Shown: positions 1 through 9,618 of the stretch, piece by piece
How the letters are laid out: each line of letters begins with the position of its first letter
How positions within the stretch are numbered: the first letter of the stretch is position 1
Assembly (NCBI GenBank): GCA_023511455.1
Contig: JAIMBJ010000010.1
Location: 1 to 64,000 of the forward strand
Direction: 5' to 3'
DNA: 64,000 bases
DNA from: Bacillota bacterium
Lineage (GTDB): Bacteria; Armatimonadota; HRBIN16
The notes under the pieces: model-generated
The model's database searches: none
What the model saw: only the letters and a program-made list of their open reading frames with translations
What the model was told of the DNA's origin: nothing
Program-made: the position numbers and the translations under genes

Positions 1-67
1 CGTGTCTGAGTATATGCCCGCTGTGGGGGGGTAGCGGCTGGTAGCCCTTGACAAACAACATAGACTT

Positions 68-134
68 CAGCATGACAGGAAAGTGTCGCTTCAGTCGCTG
101 GAACAAGCCGCGAGGTGATTTTCGAACACCCTCA
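68..134. repeat. Partial copy of a MITE-like dispersed repeat
   Basis: About 67 bases match, in reverse complement, the segment at 56316-56384, with only a few mismatches. The copy ends at 122-134 with TCGAACACCCTCA, the same 13-base terminal repeat that bounds the full element at 56316-56519. The outer end abuts the stop codon of the DsbA-like gene, so the element lies directly downstream of that gene. Bases 1-67 show no gene and no clear match to the element. Confidence 0.75.
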
Positions 135-782
135 TCAGTCGCCCTCCATCACCTTCTGCATCTCCGCGGCGAGGGTCAGGTGTCCCTGAATCATCTGACC
201 CTTCTCTCCCACAAACAGGAAGTAAGTCGGTGTCGAGGTCACTCCATATCGCTGTGCTGTGACCAGGTCGTTGACAATCGCCTCCTGCACTTCCTTGCTT
301 TTCATGTCCTTGCGGAACTGTTCCATATTCAAGCCCAGCGAGCGTGCAAACTCTTCCAGACGCTTCTCGCTGGCGTCCTGTTCGTTGAAGATGAGGTCCT
401 GCATCTCCCAGAACTTGCCCTGTCGGTGTGCTGCCTCAGCCGCCTGCGCGAACAGCCGTGCCTTCGGGTGGATGTCCAGTGGATAGTGCCGGAATATCAC
501 ACGGATTTTACCGTCGTACTTCAGTAGTAACTGCTCCATGGTCTCATTCCCCCGACGGCAGGAAGGACACTGCATATCGCTGAACTCTACGACAACCACC
601 GTCGCGTTGGGATTGCCTTTCTCAGGTCTGCCCGGTATCACCAGGTCACTGAGTTTAATCTCCACGGGTTTCGGTTCGGGGAGTTGCGGTGGACGGGTGT
701 AGAAATTCAGCGCCGCCAATCCCGCGCCTAAAATCAGAACAAACCCCAGCATAATTAACAGAAAACGGGTCTCCGACTTCAT
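135..782 (-). CDS. DsbA-family thiol:disulfide oxidoreductase, membrane-anchored
   Basis: A 215-residue thioredoxin-fold protein that probably introduces or shuffles disulfides in exported proteins. Residues 8-28 form one N-terminal membrane anchor, so the catalytic domain should face outside the cytoplasm. The redox pair is Cys72-Pro-Ser-Cys75, and the cis-proline loop is visible as TSTPT near the C-terminus. The insertion between the active site and the cis-proline is helical, as in DsbA and BdbD-type proteins. The gene lies 10 bases downstream of a VKOR gene on the same strand. That pairing makes VKOR its likely reoxidant. Whether it is an oxidase or an isomerase cannot be read from the sequence. 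Confidence 0.9.
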   Translation of the reverse strand: MKSETRFLLIMLGFVLILGAGLAALNFYTRPPQLPEPKPVEIKLSDLVIPGRPEKGNPNATVVVVEFSDMQCPSCRRGNETMEQLLLKYDGKIRVIFRHYPLDIHPKARLFAQAAEAAHRQGKFWEMQDLIFNEQDASEKRLEEFARSLGLNMEQFRKDMKSKEVQEAIVNDLVTAQRYGVTSTPTYFLFVGEKGQMIQGHLTLAAEMQKVMEGD

Positions 783-792
783 TTTCTCCTCA

Positions 793-1242
793 CTATGCCT
801 CAGATGGTGTGGTTATGAGATGCGGCTGTCGCCACGCCAGCAAGCTCAGCACAAACAGTGCCGTAGCGATTATAGCAGACGCCAGGCACCACTGGCAAAT
901 CGCGTGAATGACGAACAGCTCCAGGTAGGTAAGATACAGTGAAACCAGAAAGCCCACCGTGCCCCACAGCAACAGCAGGTGCGCAAACAGCCTCTGATGT
1001 TCTGCGGACACCGATGGTCGCAGGGCACACAGCAGGGCGAAGGACAGATAGAACAGCGTGCCGTAGGCGGCGACGGGTATGCCAAAAAGGCGAGATGCAG
1101 GGTGTTTGGCTACCTGGTCGCAACCGGCGTTCGTGCAGGGGATTTCGGCGTTCTGCACATGCCAGTACCACAGTAGCCCTGCGATAACCAGCCCCGTTAC
1201 GGCGAGCGCGAACATCACACGGTTGATATTGGTACCGTTCAT
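793..1242 (-). CDS. VKOR-family quinone-linked disulfide oxidoreductase
   Basis: A 149-residue integral membrane protein with four or five hydrophobic helices and the two cysteine pairs of bacterial vitamin K epoxide reductase homologues. Cys36 and Cys41 lie in the first periplasmic loop, and the catalytic Cys116-Gln-Trp-Cys119 lies near the last helices. In this family electrons pass from a DsbA-like partner through the loop cysteines to the CXXC and then to quinone, replacing DsbB. The DsbA-like gene follows immediately, so the two form a complete oxidative folding module. The gene starts 16 bases after the guaB stop codon, so all three may be co-transcribed. Confidence 0.9.
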   Translation of the reverse strand: MNGTNINRVMFALAVTGLVIAGLLWYWHVQNAEIPCTNAGCDQVAKHPASRLFGIPVAAYGTLFYLSFALLCALRPSVSAEHQRLFAHLLLLWGTVGFLVSLYLTYLELFVIHAICQWCLASAIIATALFVLSLLAWRQPHLITTPSEA

Positions 1243-1258
1243 GCTCCTCCATCCGCAG

Positions 1259-2812
<1,554 letters not shown>

Positions 2813-5008
2813 TTACGCGCTACGCCGCACGCGAGTGGCCACCTCACCCAGCAGGGTAAATACCGCAGTACCCTGCGCGCCCAGTGCAATCGCCTGTCGG
2901 AGGTGCTCCTCTGCGCGTCGGAAATCGCCGTCAATCACGTACAGCTCTCCCAATCGCACGTGATGCGCACTCTCGCGCGGGTCCAGGCGAGTGAGCGTCT
3001 CCAGAGCGCGGATTTCCCGGTCCACCATACCGTGGTCTTTGGTGAACTCCGCAAACTCTTTCCAAACCTCGATGTTTTCGGGCTCGAGGGTGACCGCACG
3101 TTCATACATCTTGACAGCTGCGAGTACATCGTGGTCGGTCAGGTGTTTCATTTGCGCTGCCATGCGCAGGGCATGTACGTTGTCGCTGTCGATGTTGTCC
3201 AGCACATGTTCGAACACCATCAGCGCAGCGGGATACACCTCCAGTCGCGCCAGAGTATCGCCCAGCAGCAGATTCGCCTCGAGATTTAAGGGTTGCAGCG
3301 CGACAGCCGCCTGCAGTGCCTGCAGTGCGCCGTTGAGGTCGTTCGTGTATTCCAGCAGGAGTTTGCCGGTCATCAGCTGCGCCTCAAAATCGTCGGGTGC
3401 GATTTCCGCAGCCATCTGGTAGTAGGTGAGGGCGTTCTTCGCCTCCCGTCGTCGCAGATACTCGGCAGCAATCCACTTGCGCACCCGGGCGTTCTGCGGT
3501 TGCTCTTCTGCCAGACGCTTCCACAGCTGCACTGCCAGCTCGGGTGGACGTTTTTCTCCGGCATACAGCGCGGCGACGCTCTCGCACATGCCGGGCCACT
3601 CTTTGCGAGCGTGCAGCACCTTCTGGTAGACATAAGTGGCTTCGTGGTTGGTCACGCCGTTTTGCGCGTACGCCTTTGCCAGCGCGACCAGTATCTCTGC
3701 GTCGTCCGGGTAGTTTTTATGGGCAACCGCGTACACTCCCAGTGCCTTCTGGGAGTAGTCCTCTGCCTTCGACAGAGCCTGAGCATAGGCGTAGGCCACA
3801 GCGACGTCTGATGGGTTGTGTTCAAATGCTCTGGCGTAGAGGCTGATGGCTGTTTTCGTTTGCGCTCCACGCTGGGCAAGGCAATGCGCCAACGCGCACT
3901 GCACATCCCGGATATCGCCGCCTATCTCCTCCACAACGGGCGCAAGTGCTTTTTCATTCTTGATGGCTCGCTGGTAAAGGTCTTCTGCCTGCTCATCGTA
4001 CACGTTGTTTCGCGCCAATGCGGTTACCAGCGCGGCGAAGGTGTGCATATCCTCCGGGTTCTGGGCAAATGCTTCGCGATATACCGGCAGGGCATCTTCA
4101 TCGTAACAGTGCATCAGCATCTGGCATCTTGCCAGAGCGGTCACGTAGCGTTGACGCGCGTCTCCGCCCAGGGCAATCGCTGCGCGCAGCACCTCTGCCT
4201 CCCACGGTTTGCCCTGCAGGTGTCCGGATACCCATTCTGCCAGAAAGTGCGTGTTGGCGGCATCACGGGGCGCGTGCTTGAAGAAGGCATAATACACCTT
4301 CAGAGCCTGCGGGTCGGTACGGGGCGGGTAGGCGCGCGCCAGGTAGGTCAGCCAACTCTGGTTTCGGGGGTTCTCGGTGTAGGCTTGTGACACTACCTCG
4401 ACGCACTCCGGGGTGACATTACCCTCGCGCACAATGGTGTTGGCAAGCTCCTCCAGCATCTTGCTACGCGACAGTCCAAATCGTTCCCACAGGGGGTGCT
4501 CTTTCCACTCCTCACGAACTACCCGCACCCATACCGGGATCATCTGCTCATCCTGTGGAAGCCAGCCCTGCTTGTATGCTGCCGCCAGCAGAAAAGCCGG
4601 TCCGGGGTCATCGGGTTGTACGGTAAAACGACGGCGGTACACTCCCACCCGGCCGACGGAGAAGACGCCGGCGTCAACGTCTGCCTCCACCAGACATCTT
4701 TCCAGTCGGGTTCGGCTGATATCGTCCAGATGGTTACACTTCAAGGCGGCGAGATAGAAGGCGAAAGCCGCCCGGCTGGTACGGGGTGGGTCTTCCAGCG
4801 ACCATTTGCGCGCCAGAGCCACTACCGCCTTGCGGTATGCGAACAGCACCCCGGCGAAAGCGCCAATCAGGCTTCCCACTGCAGCCGCCAAGGGGTGAAC
4901 GGGGAAGAGTAGTATTGCGCCAAGTGCAGCTCCGGTACCTCCAAATGCCCATTTCACACGACGGATAACGCGCTCTTCCTGATGCGTCGAAGCCGCCCGT
5001 AAAGCCAT
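2813..5008 (-). CDS. Membrane-anchored TPR-repeat protein
   Basis: A 731-residue protein. Two hydrophobic segments lie near residues 22-65 (GAILLFP and GSLIGAFAGVLFAY), followed by a long helical region made of tetratricopeptide repeats. From about residue 180 to the end the W-x-L-G-Y/A pattern of TPRs recurs many times, for example around NPSDVAVAYAYAQAL and QPLNLEANLLLGDTLARL. TPR arrays act as protein-protein scaffolds, and no enzymatic domain is visible. The gene stands between guaB and the restriction-modification pair on the same strand but is separated from both by 70-100 bases, so it is probably its own unit. The specific partner is unknown. Confidence 0.8.
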   Translation of the reverse strand: MALRAASTHQEERVIRRVKWAFGGTGAALGAILLFPVHPLAAAVGSLIGAFAGVLFAYRKAVVALARKWSLEDPPRTSRAAFAFYLAALKCNHLDDISRTRLERCLVEADVDAGVFSVGRVGVYRRRFTVQPDDPGPAFLLAAAYKQGWLPQDEQMIPVWVRVVREEWKEHPLWERFGLSRSKMLEELANTIVREGNVTPECVEVVSQAYTENPRNQSWLTYLARAYPPRTDPQALKVYYAFFKHAPRDAANTHFLAEWVSGHLQGKPWEAEVLRAAIALGGDARQRYVTALARCQMLMHCYDEDALPVYREAFAQNPEDMHTFAALVTALARNNVYDEQAEDLYQRAIKNEKALAPVVEEIGGDIRDVQCALAHCLAQRGAQTKTAISLYARAFEHNPSDVAVAYAYAQALSKAEDYSQKALGVYAVAHKNYPDDAEILVALAKAYAQNGVTNHEATYVYQKVLHARKEWPGMCESVAALYAGEKRPPELAVQLWKRLAEEQPQNARVRKWIAAEYLRRREAKNALTYYQMAAEIAPDDFEAQLMTGKLLLEYTNDLNGALQALQAAVALQPLNLEANLLLGDTLARLEVYPAALMVFEHVLDNIDSDNVHALRMAAQMKHLTDHDVLAAVKMYERAVTLEPENIEVWKEFAEFTKDHGMVDREIRALETLTRLDPRESAHHVRLGELYVIDGDFRRAEEHLRQAIALGAQGTAVFTLLGEVATRVRRSA

Positions 5009-5104
5009 CGCCCGTAACTTCCTTTCTGTCGCAATGTCTTACCAGAGGGTTATTCCATAAAATTGCGGGTTTTTTCAGCGGGAATCCATCGGCAGGATAG
5101 GAGG

Positions 5105-5923
5105 TTAATCCAGAGTAAAGATGCACTGCACATTGGTATACAAACTGGGCCATGCTCCCTGGCGAAGACGGAATTTTGTGCCGTGATTGTGTTTGGTTCG
5201 CGCGTCAAAGTCTATCAACACATCCCCCGTCTCGACCGCTTGCAGAAAACGCTCGAAGCTAAAGCCGGATAGAAGGTAAAGCTCCTTGAACTGAAACCAT
5301 TCGTGTCCATCTTCTATTTTGCTATCGGCGACGACGTAAAAACAGTTGCGCAGCTTCTGAGCGATTAAAGGGCCGAGGTCGTCGAACGCCCAGAAAGGCT
5401 CCGGGTTCAGGGTGCCTCCGCCGCGGGCAATAACCTCTTCCAGCCATGTTGCTATTTCGGGGACAGCAGTGTTCACCTTCTCAGGGTCGAACAAGACCCT
5501 TATTTTCCTTGCGTGTCGGTCGACCACGATGGTAAACCCTCTGTCAGTAAACTGTGAGGCGCGGAGCGTCTGTCTGAAGCTCATCTCCTCTTCGTCGTAC
5601 CTCTTGCCGGCAAGAGGGTGGCGCCACCCATACACAGGCAAAAGTACCATAGTGACAATTTTACAGGCGCGCGGAGAGGGTTCCACATGTTTCAAGGTTA
5701 CCAGCGAGGTAGAGGCTTTGCGCTGCGCTTTAATCTCCCACTCCTGTGCGTTAGGGATTGGCAGGTTGTTCTCACGAATACCGAGTAAAGCCTCGAGGGT
5801 ATTACCTACCGCTCCGTCGTTGCGCGTGTTGATGGTGTGTTTGACGCTACGGTGCCATCCCCGTTCGGCGATCAATCGTATTTTTGCGATTAAATCCTCT
5901 TTGGAGACAATCTCTGGTGTCAT
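5105..5923 (-). CDS. MvaI/BcnI-family type II restriction endonuclease
   Basis: A 272-residue protein resembling the MvaI/BcnI endonuclease family. The recognisable block is GNTLE at residues 40-44, an ENN-PIPN stretch at 51-58, and E63-I-K65 as the candidate catalytic (D/E)xK element. A C-terminal NHGTKFRLR block is also typical. Enzymes of this family cut CCWGG or CCSGG, acting as monomers. The exact site here is not known. The ATG start overlaps the stop codon of the methyltransferase gene in an ATGA, so translation is coupled with the methyltransferase made first. Base composition looks lower in G+C than the neighbours, in line with horizontal acquisition. No controller gene is seen. Confidence 0.82.
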   Translation of the reverse strand: MTPEIVSKEDLIAKIRLIAERGWHRSVKHTINTRNDGAVGNTLEALLGIRENNLPIPNAQEWEIKAQRKASTSLVTLKHVEPSPRACKIVTMVLLPVYGWRHPLAGKRYDEEEMSFRQTLRASQFTDRGFTIVVDRHARKIRVLFDPEKVNTAVPEIATWLEEVIARGGGTLNPEPFWAFDDLGPLIAQKLRNCFYVVADSKIEDGHEWFQFKELYLLSGFSFERFLQAVETGDVLIDFDARTKHNHGTKFRLRQGAWPSLYTNVQCIFTLD

Positions 5924-6858
5924 TCTGGTCGCCAAAAGTCCAGCAGATATTCAAAAGTGGTGCCCATCGTAATGTAGTTCGAAGGATATCCGAAGATACC
6001 AATGCCGTTTACCAGATTGCGTCGGTCCCAGATAATGATGTTGCGCAGCTCGTAACCACGCCGGCGCAGCTCTTCGACAAGGGCAATGTGTATGGTGATG
6101 CGTTCGTCCTCCCACCACATGTCGGGCACGTTGATGACGCAGTGTGCCCTGGGCTGCAACAGAGGCAACAGCGATTCAAAAATATCCCCCATTGCCTGTG
6201 TGTATTCCTCCAGCGCCATGGTGCCGAGGTCACGCTCATCCTGACTGTACTGTTCTACCTTCCCGTACTGCTCGTTCTTGCGGTGTCTTCTGGATTTGTT
6301 CTTGCGCGGGCGATTGAGCAGGTTCGCATAAGGAGGCGACGTCCATATCAGTTTTACTGTGCCTGCCTGCAGGTACAGGGGAATATGACGCGCATCGTCC
6401 TGAACGGCCACTTGCTGGGTATTGCCGAGCGGAAGTGAGGTGCGCAGTCTTTGTGCGCAGAGCGCAATGTACTTTTCCTGGAGGTCAAAGCCGACCGCAT
6501 TCCGGTCGAGGTCTTGAGCGGCGACCAGGGTGGTGCCGCTGCCTACAAACGGGTCGAGTACCAGCTCTCCACGATGGGTAAACAGTTCGATCACCCGTCG
6601 CGCGAGCGCGATGGGAAAGACCGCCGGATGTACGCTCTTATCCCGAATATCGCGCCCCTCGTAGGAAAACTGCCAGACCCCCACCTGGCACTTCACCCAT
6701 TCCGCAGGTGGCAGACAGCTGAGATGCGTGGGCTTGCAGTCGCACAGGCGCGCGCTGGCTATCGGCAGAGGCTGACGGTACAGCGGACTGTCCGGATAGA
6801 TAGCCTCCGGTAAACGCTGCACGCTTTGCAGACGGTTTGTCTCCATCTCAACCGGCAT
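5920..6858 (-). CDS. Site-specific DNA methyltransferase (N4-cytosine type likely)
   Basis: A 312-residue SAM-dependent methyltransferase of the N4/N6 amino-methyltransferase family. The SAM-binding motif DPFVGSGTT is at residues 102-110 and the catalytic TSPPY motif is at 174-178. The T/S-PPY form favours N4-cytosine methylation, as in the partners of MvaI and BcnI. Binding motif before catalytic motif is an alpha- or gamma-class arrangement rather than the common beta order. I chose the ATG at 6858 because GAGGGGAG lies 6-13 bases before it; an upstream GTG would place that site inside the gene. It protects host DNA from the nuclease encoded next. Confidence 0.88.
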   Translation of the reverse strand: MPVEMETNRLQSVQRLPEAIYPDSPLYRQPLPIASARLCDCKPTHLSCLPPAEWVKCQVGVWQFSYEGRDIRDKSVHPAVFPIALARRVIELFTHRGELVLDPFVGSGTTLVAAQDLDRNAVGFDLQEKYIALCAQRLRTSLPLGNTQQVAVQDDARHIPLYLQAGTVKLIWTSPPYANLLNRPRKNKSRRHRKNEQYGKVEQYSQDERDLGTMALEEYTQAMGDIFESLLPLLQPRAHCVINVPDMWWEDERITIHIALVEELRRRGYELRNIIIWDRRNLVNGIGIFGYPSNYITMGTTFEYLLDFWRPE

Positions 6859-6902
6859 CTTCTCACTCCCCTCGCACAACGGCTCTGCGAACCTCTATCC
6901 GT

Positions 6903-6931
6903 AACATACCACATCCTCTGGTGAAGGTCAA
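6903..6931 (-). promoter_or_regulatory. Promoter of the restriction-modification operon
   Basis: On the minus strand TTGACC (6926-6931) and TATGTT (6903-6908) are 17 bases apart, and the -10 is preceded by TG. The distance to the methyltransferase start is about 45 bases. Its -35 lies only six bases from the -35 of the divergent DUF362 promoter. Confidence 0.65.
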
Positions 6932-6937
6932 CCACGT

Positions 6938-6966
6938 TTGCCTTTTCGACGCAGGCATGTTATAAT
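6938..6966 (+). promoter_or_regulatory. Promoter of the DUF362-polyferredoxin operon
   Basis: TTGCCT (6938-6943) and TATAAT (6961-6966) are separated by 17 bases, and the -10 has an upstream TG (TGTTATAAT). The expected transcript has a leader of about 90 bases before the ATG at 7061. Confidence 0.7.
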
Positions 6967-7060
6967 GATAAACAAGCTAGATAAAATAAACCAAACAGCA
7001 CAAAAAAGTGTACCGTTTCCAAGCGATACGGCGTCCAAAAGAAGGAAGGAGGTTTGCCCC

Positions 7061-7996
7061 ATGAATCGGCGAGAGATGTTGCAATGGCTGGGTCTGGCAG
7101 GTTTGGCGGCGGTAGCCGGTTGTTCCGGGCGAAGTAACGGACAGGTCGGCGCACAGAAACCGCTGGATAGTGCCAAAAGCGAACACGTGAAGCGGGTGCA
7201 AAATATCGTGACGGTTGCCTCACGCGGCAGCGTGAAGGAGATGGTAGAGCGTGCCATTCGCCCGCTGGGGGGCATCGAAAAGTTCGTGAAGCCGGGCGAT
7301 ACCGTCGTGCTGAAGCCGAATGCGGCATGGCTGCGTACCCCCGAACAGGCGGCGAATACCAACCCCGAAGTCATCGCCGCACTCATCGAAATGTGCAGAG
7401 CGGCAGGAGCGAAACGCATCCTGATTGCCGAGCATACCTGCGATGAACCCGCCACGGTTTGCTTCGAGATGAGCGGGATACGGCGTGTGGCGGACGCGGG
7501 CGGCGCCATCATCGTCAACGCCAACCACAAGGGGATGTACCGCCCTGTCCAAATCGCGGGCGCGAAGGTGTTGAATCAGACCGAAGTGGTGCGCGACGTG
7601 CTGGAAGCGGACTGCTTCATCAACGTGCCCGTTGCCAAAGACCACAGCGCCACCCGCCTGACGCTGGGACTGAAGAACCTGATGGGCATTGTGTGGGAGC
7701 GGCAGAGCTGGCACGTGCAGGGCTTACACGAATCCATCGGCGACTTTGCGCTGGCGGTGAAGCCACACCTGACCATCATCGACGCTACCCGCATTCTGGT
7801 CACCAAAGGGCCAAAAGGCCCGGGCGAAGTGCGACAACCCAATCAGGTTATCGCCGCGGTGGACCCGGTGGCGGCGGATGCCTTCGCCACCACGCTGTTC
7901 GGACTGAAACCAGAGGACATCGGTTACATCATGCACGCGCATCAGCTGGGCGTGGGCGAGGCACGCCTCAACCGCCTGAACATCACCAGGGTATAG
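7061..7996 (+). CDS. DUF362 protein with Tat-type lipoprotein signal
   Basis: A 311-residue DUF362 protein. The ATG at 7061 is preceded by a strong AAGGAAGGAGG site, so longer in-frame versions starting upstream are not real. The N-terminus has NRREMLQWLGLAGLAAVAG followed by Cys, which resembles a twin-arginine signal joined to a lipobox. The mature protein is therefore probably folded in the cytoplasm and exported. DUF362 conserved blocks are visible around VVLKPNAAW, NVPVAKDHS and the DPVAADAF stretch near the end. The biochemical role of DUF362 is not established; many members carry or accompany iron-sulfur domains. It heads a tight operon with a polyferredoxin and a second DUF362 gene. 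Confidence 0.85.
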   Translation: MNRREMLQWLGLAGLAAVAGCSGRSNGQVGAQKPLDSAKSEHVKRVQNIVTVASRGSVKEMVERAIRPLGGIEKFVKPGDTVVLKPNAAWLRTPEQAANTNPEVIAALIEMCRAAGAKRILIAEHTCDEPATVCFEMSGIRRVADAGGAIIVNANHKGMYRPVQIAGAKVLNQTEVVRDVLEADCFINVPVAKDHSATRLTLGLKNLMGIVWERQSWHVQGLHESIGDFALAVKPHLTIIDATRILVTKGPKGPGEVRQPNQVIAAVDPVAADAFATTLFGLKPEDIGYIMHAHQLGVGEARLNRLNITRV

Positions 7997-7999
7997 CCG

Positions 8000-9613
8000 A
8001 TGAGCACGGTTACGGAGGCACGCAAGCGGTTTCGCGAAACAGGGCGGGTGCGCCCGCGCTTCTGGCGGATGCAGAACGTTCGCCGTATCACGCAGATAGC
8101 GTTTCTCGCCCTGTTCCTGCTTTTGCTGGCGTTCACCGTGTATCCCTTGCGCTCCCCAATCGCAGTCGACCTGTTCTTCCGCGCCGACCCTCTGGCGGTG
8201 CTCAGCACCTTCATCGCCTCGCGGGAGGTCATCGGCGCGCTTATCCCCTTGGCGGGGTTTATGCTACTGCTGACGGTGGTGCTGGGCAGGTTCTTCTGCG
8301 GCTGGTTCTGCCCCATGGGAACCGTCATCGACCTGTCCGACCGTTTTCTGGTGCGCTGGAAACGGCGGGCGGCGGGGGAGAAAGGCTTTCCACAGGTGAA
8401 GTACTACATCCTCGCGGCAGTGCTGGTATCCGCGCTGTTTTCCGTTCAGGTAGCGTACTTGTTCGACCCCTTTGCCATTCTCACCCGAACGGTAGTGTGG
8501 GTGCTGTTCGCTCCGGTGGCGTTGCTGGGGCGAATGGTCACCGGCTCACCGACGGTGGCGGACTGGATGCCCGCGCTGACGCACATTCCGTATATCCCCG
8601 AAACCCAACCGCACTACCGCATGAACCTGCTGGCGGCGTTGCTGTTCGCGGGTATCCTCGCGCTGGGACTGGTGAGCCGTCGGTTCTGGTGCCGCAACCT
8701 GTGCCCGCTGGGTGCGCTGCTGGCTCTGCTTTCCGGTTGGGGCATCGTGCGCAGGCAGACGAATTCCGACCAGTGTATCGCCTGCCACCGCTGCGACCGC
8801 GAGTGCAAGATGGGCTCCATCCTGCCGGACTCGCACCGTTATCTGGCACGTGAGTGCATCTACTGCTATAACTGCGTGTCGGTATGCGCACCCCAGGCGA
8901 CCTCCTTCCCTATCACCCTGCGCCGTGAGGGCTTCGAAACGAAAACCGATTTGAACCGGCGTCGTCTGCTGGGATTCGGTGCGCTGGGACTGCTGTGGGC
9001 AGGCATCTCGGTGGGCGATACGGGGTCGAAAACGGTCGGCAACTCCCCTATCAAGGCGTCCAGCCCTGCCCGCATCCGACCGCCCGGCAGCCTGCGGGAA
9101 GACCTTTTCTTGCAGAAATGCGTGCGGTGCAGTCTTTGCATGAAGGTCTGCCCGACCAACGGGCTACAGCCTGCGCTGAGCGAAGCGGGTATCGAAGGGT
9201 TCTGGACGCCGATTCTGGTGCCGCGCATTGGGCACTGTGCCCAGTACTGCACCGCGTGCGGCGACGTGTGCCCTACCGATGCCATCCAGCCCTTCACCCC
9301 GCAGGAAAAGAAGTATCTTTTCATCGGAAGGGCGTATATAGACAGGAGTACCTGCATCGTGTGGGCGCAGGATAAGAAGTGCCTGGTGTGTGATGAGCAC
9401 TGTTCCTACCGCGCGGTATACTGGAAGGTGGTGGACGGATTGCGCCGCCCGTTCGTCAATGACTACCTGTGCACGGGCTGCGGCGAGTGCGAAGCCAAAT
9501 GTCCGGTGCAACCTATCGCGGCAATCCGCGTGACCACGCTGGGCGACCTGCGTCATCTGACCCGTGAGGCGCAAAAGCGATTGTACGAACGACATCTGGA
9601 GAAAAAGGAGTGA
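8000..9613 (+). CDS. Polyferredoxin: NapH-like membrane part fused to a NapG-like ferredoxin
   Basis: A 537-residue membrane iron-sulfur protein. The first half looks like NapH: hydrophobic helices near 30-50, 76-97, 136-155, 160-178 and 208-226, with the cytoplasmic CxxxCP motifs at Cys100/Cys104 and Cys231/Cys235. Two [4Fe-4S] ferredoxin motifs follow (Cys259-269 and Cys286-296). At 320-337 there is an internal RRR followed by a hydrophobic stretch, like the Tat signal of NapG. The second half then has four more cysteine clusters (374-384, 413-424, 452-468, 491-501). In nitrate-reductase loci NapG and NapH are separate proteins carrying electrons from quinol to the periplasm; here they appear as one chain. 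It starts three bases after the first DUF362 gene. Confidence 0.88.
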   Translation: MSTVTEARKRFRETGRVRPRFWRMQNVRRITQIAFLALFLLLLAFTVYPLRSPIAVDLFFRADPLAVLSTFIASREVIGALIPLAGFMLLLTVVLGRFFCGWFCPMGTVIDLSDRFLVRWKRRAAGEKGFPQVKYYILAAVLVSALFSVQVAYLFDPFAILTRTVVWVLFAPVALLGRMVTGSPTVADWMPALTHIPYIPETQPHYRMNLLAALLFAGILALGLVSRRFWCRNLCPLGALLALLSGWGIVRRQTNSDQCIACHRCDRECKMGSILPDSHRYLARECIYCYNCVSVCAPQATSFPITLRREGFETKTDLNRRRLLGFGALGLLWAGISVGDTGSKTVGNSPIKASSPARIRPPGSLREDLFLQKCVRCSLCMKVCPTNGLQPALSEAGIEGFWTPILVPRIGHCAQYCTACGDVCPTDAIQPFTPQEKKYLFIGRAYIDRSTCIVWAQDKKCLVCDEHCSYRAVYWKVVDGLRRPFVNDYLCTGCGECEAKCPVQPIAAIRVTTLGDLRHLTREAQKRLYERHLEKKE

Positions 9614-9618
9614 AGCAG

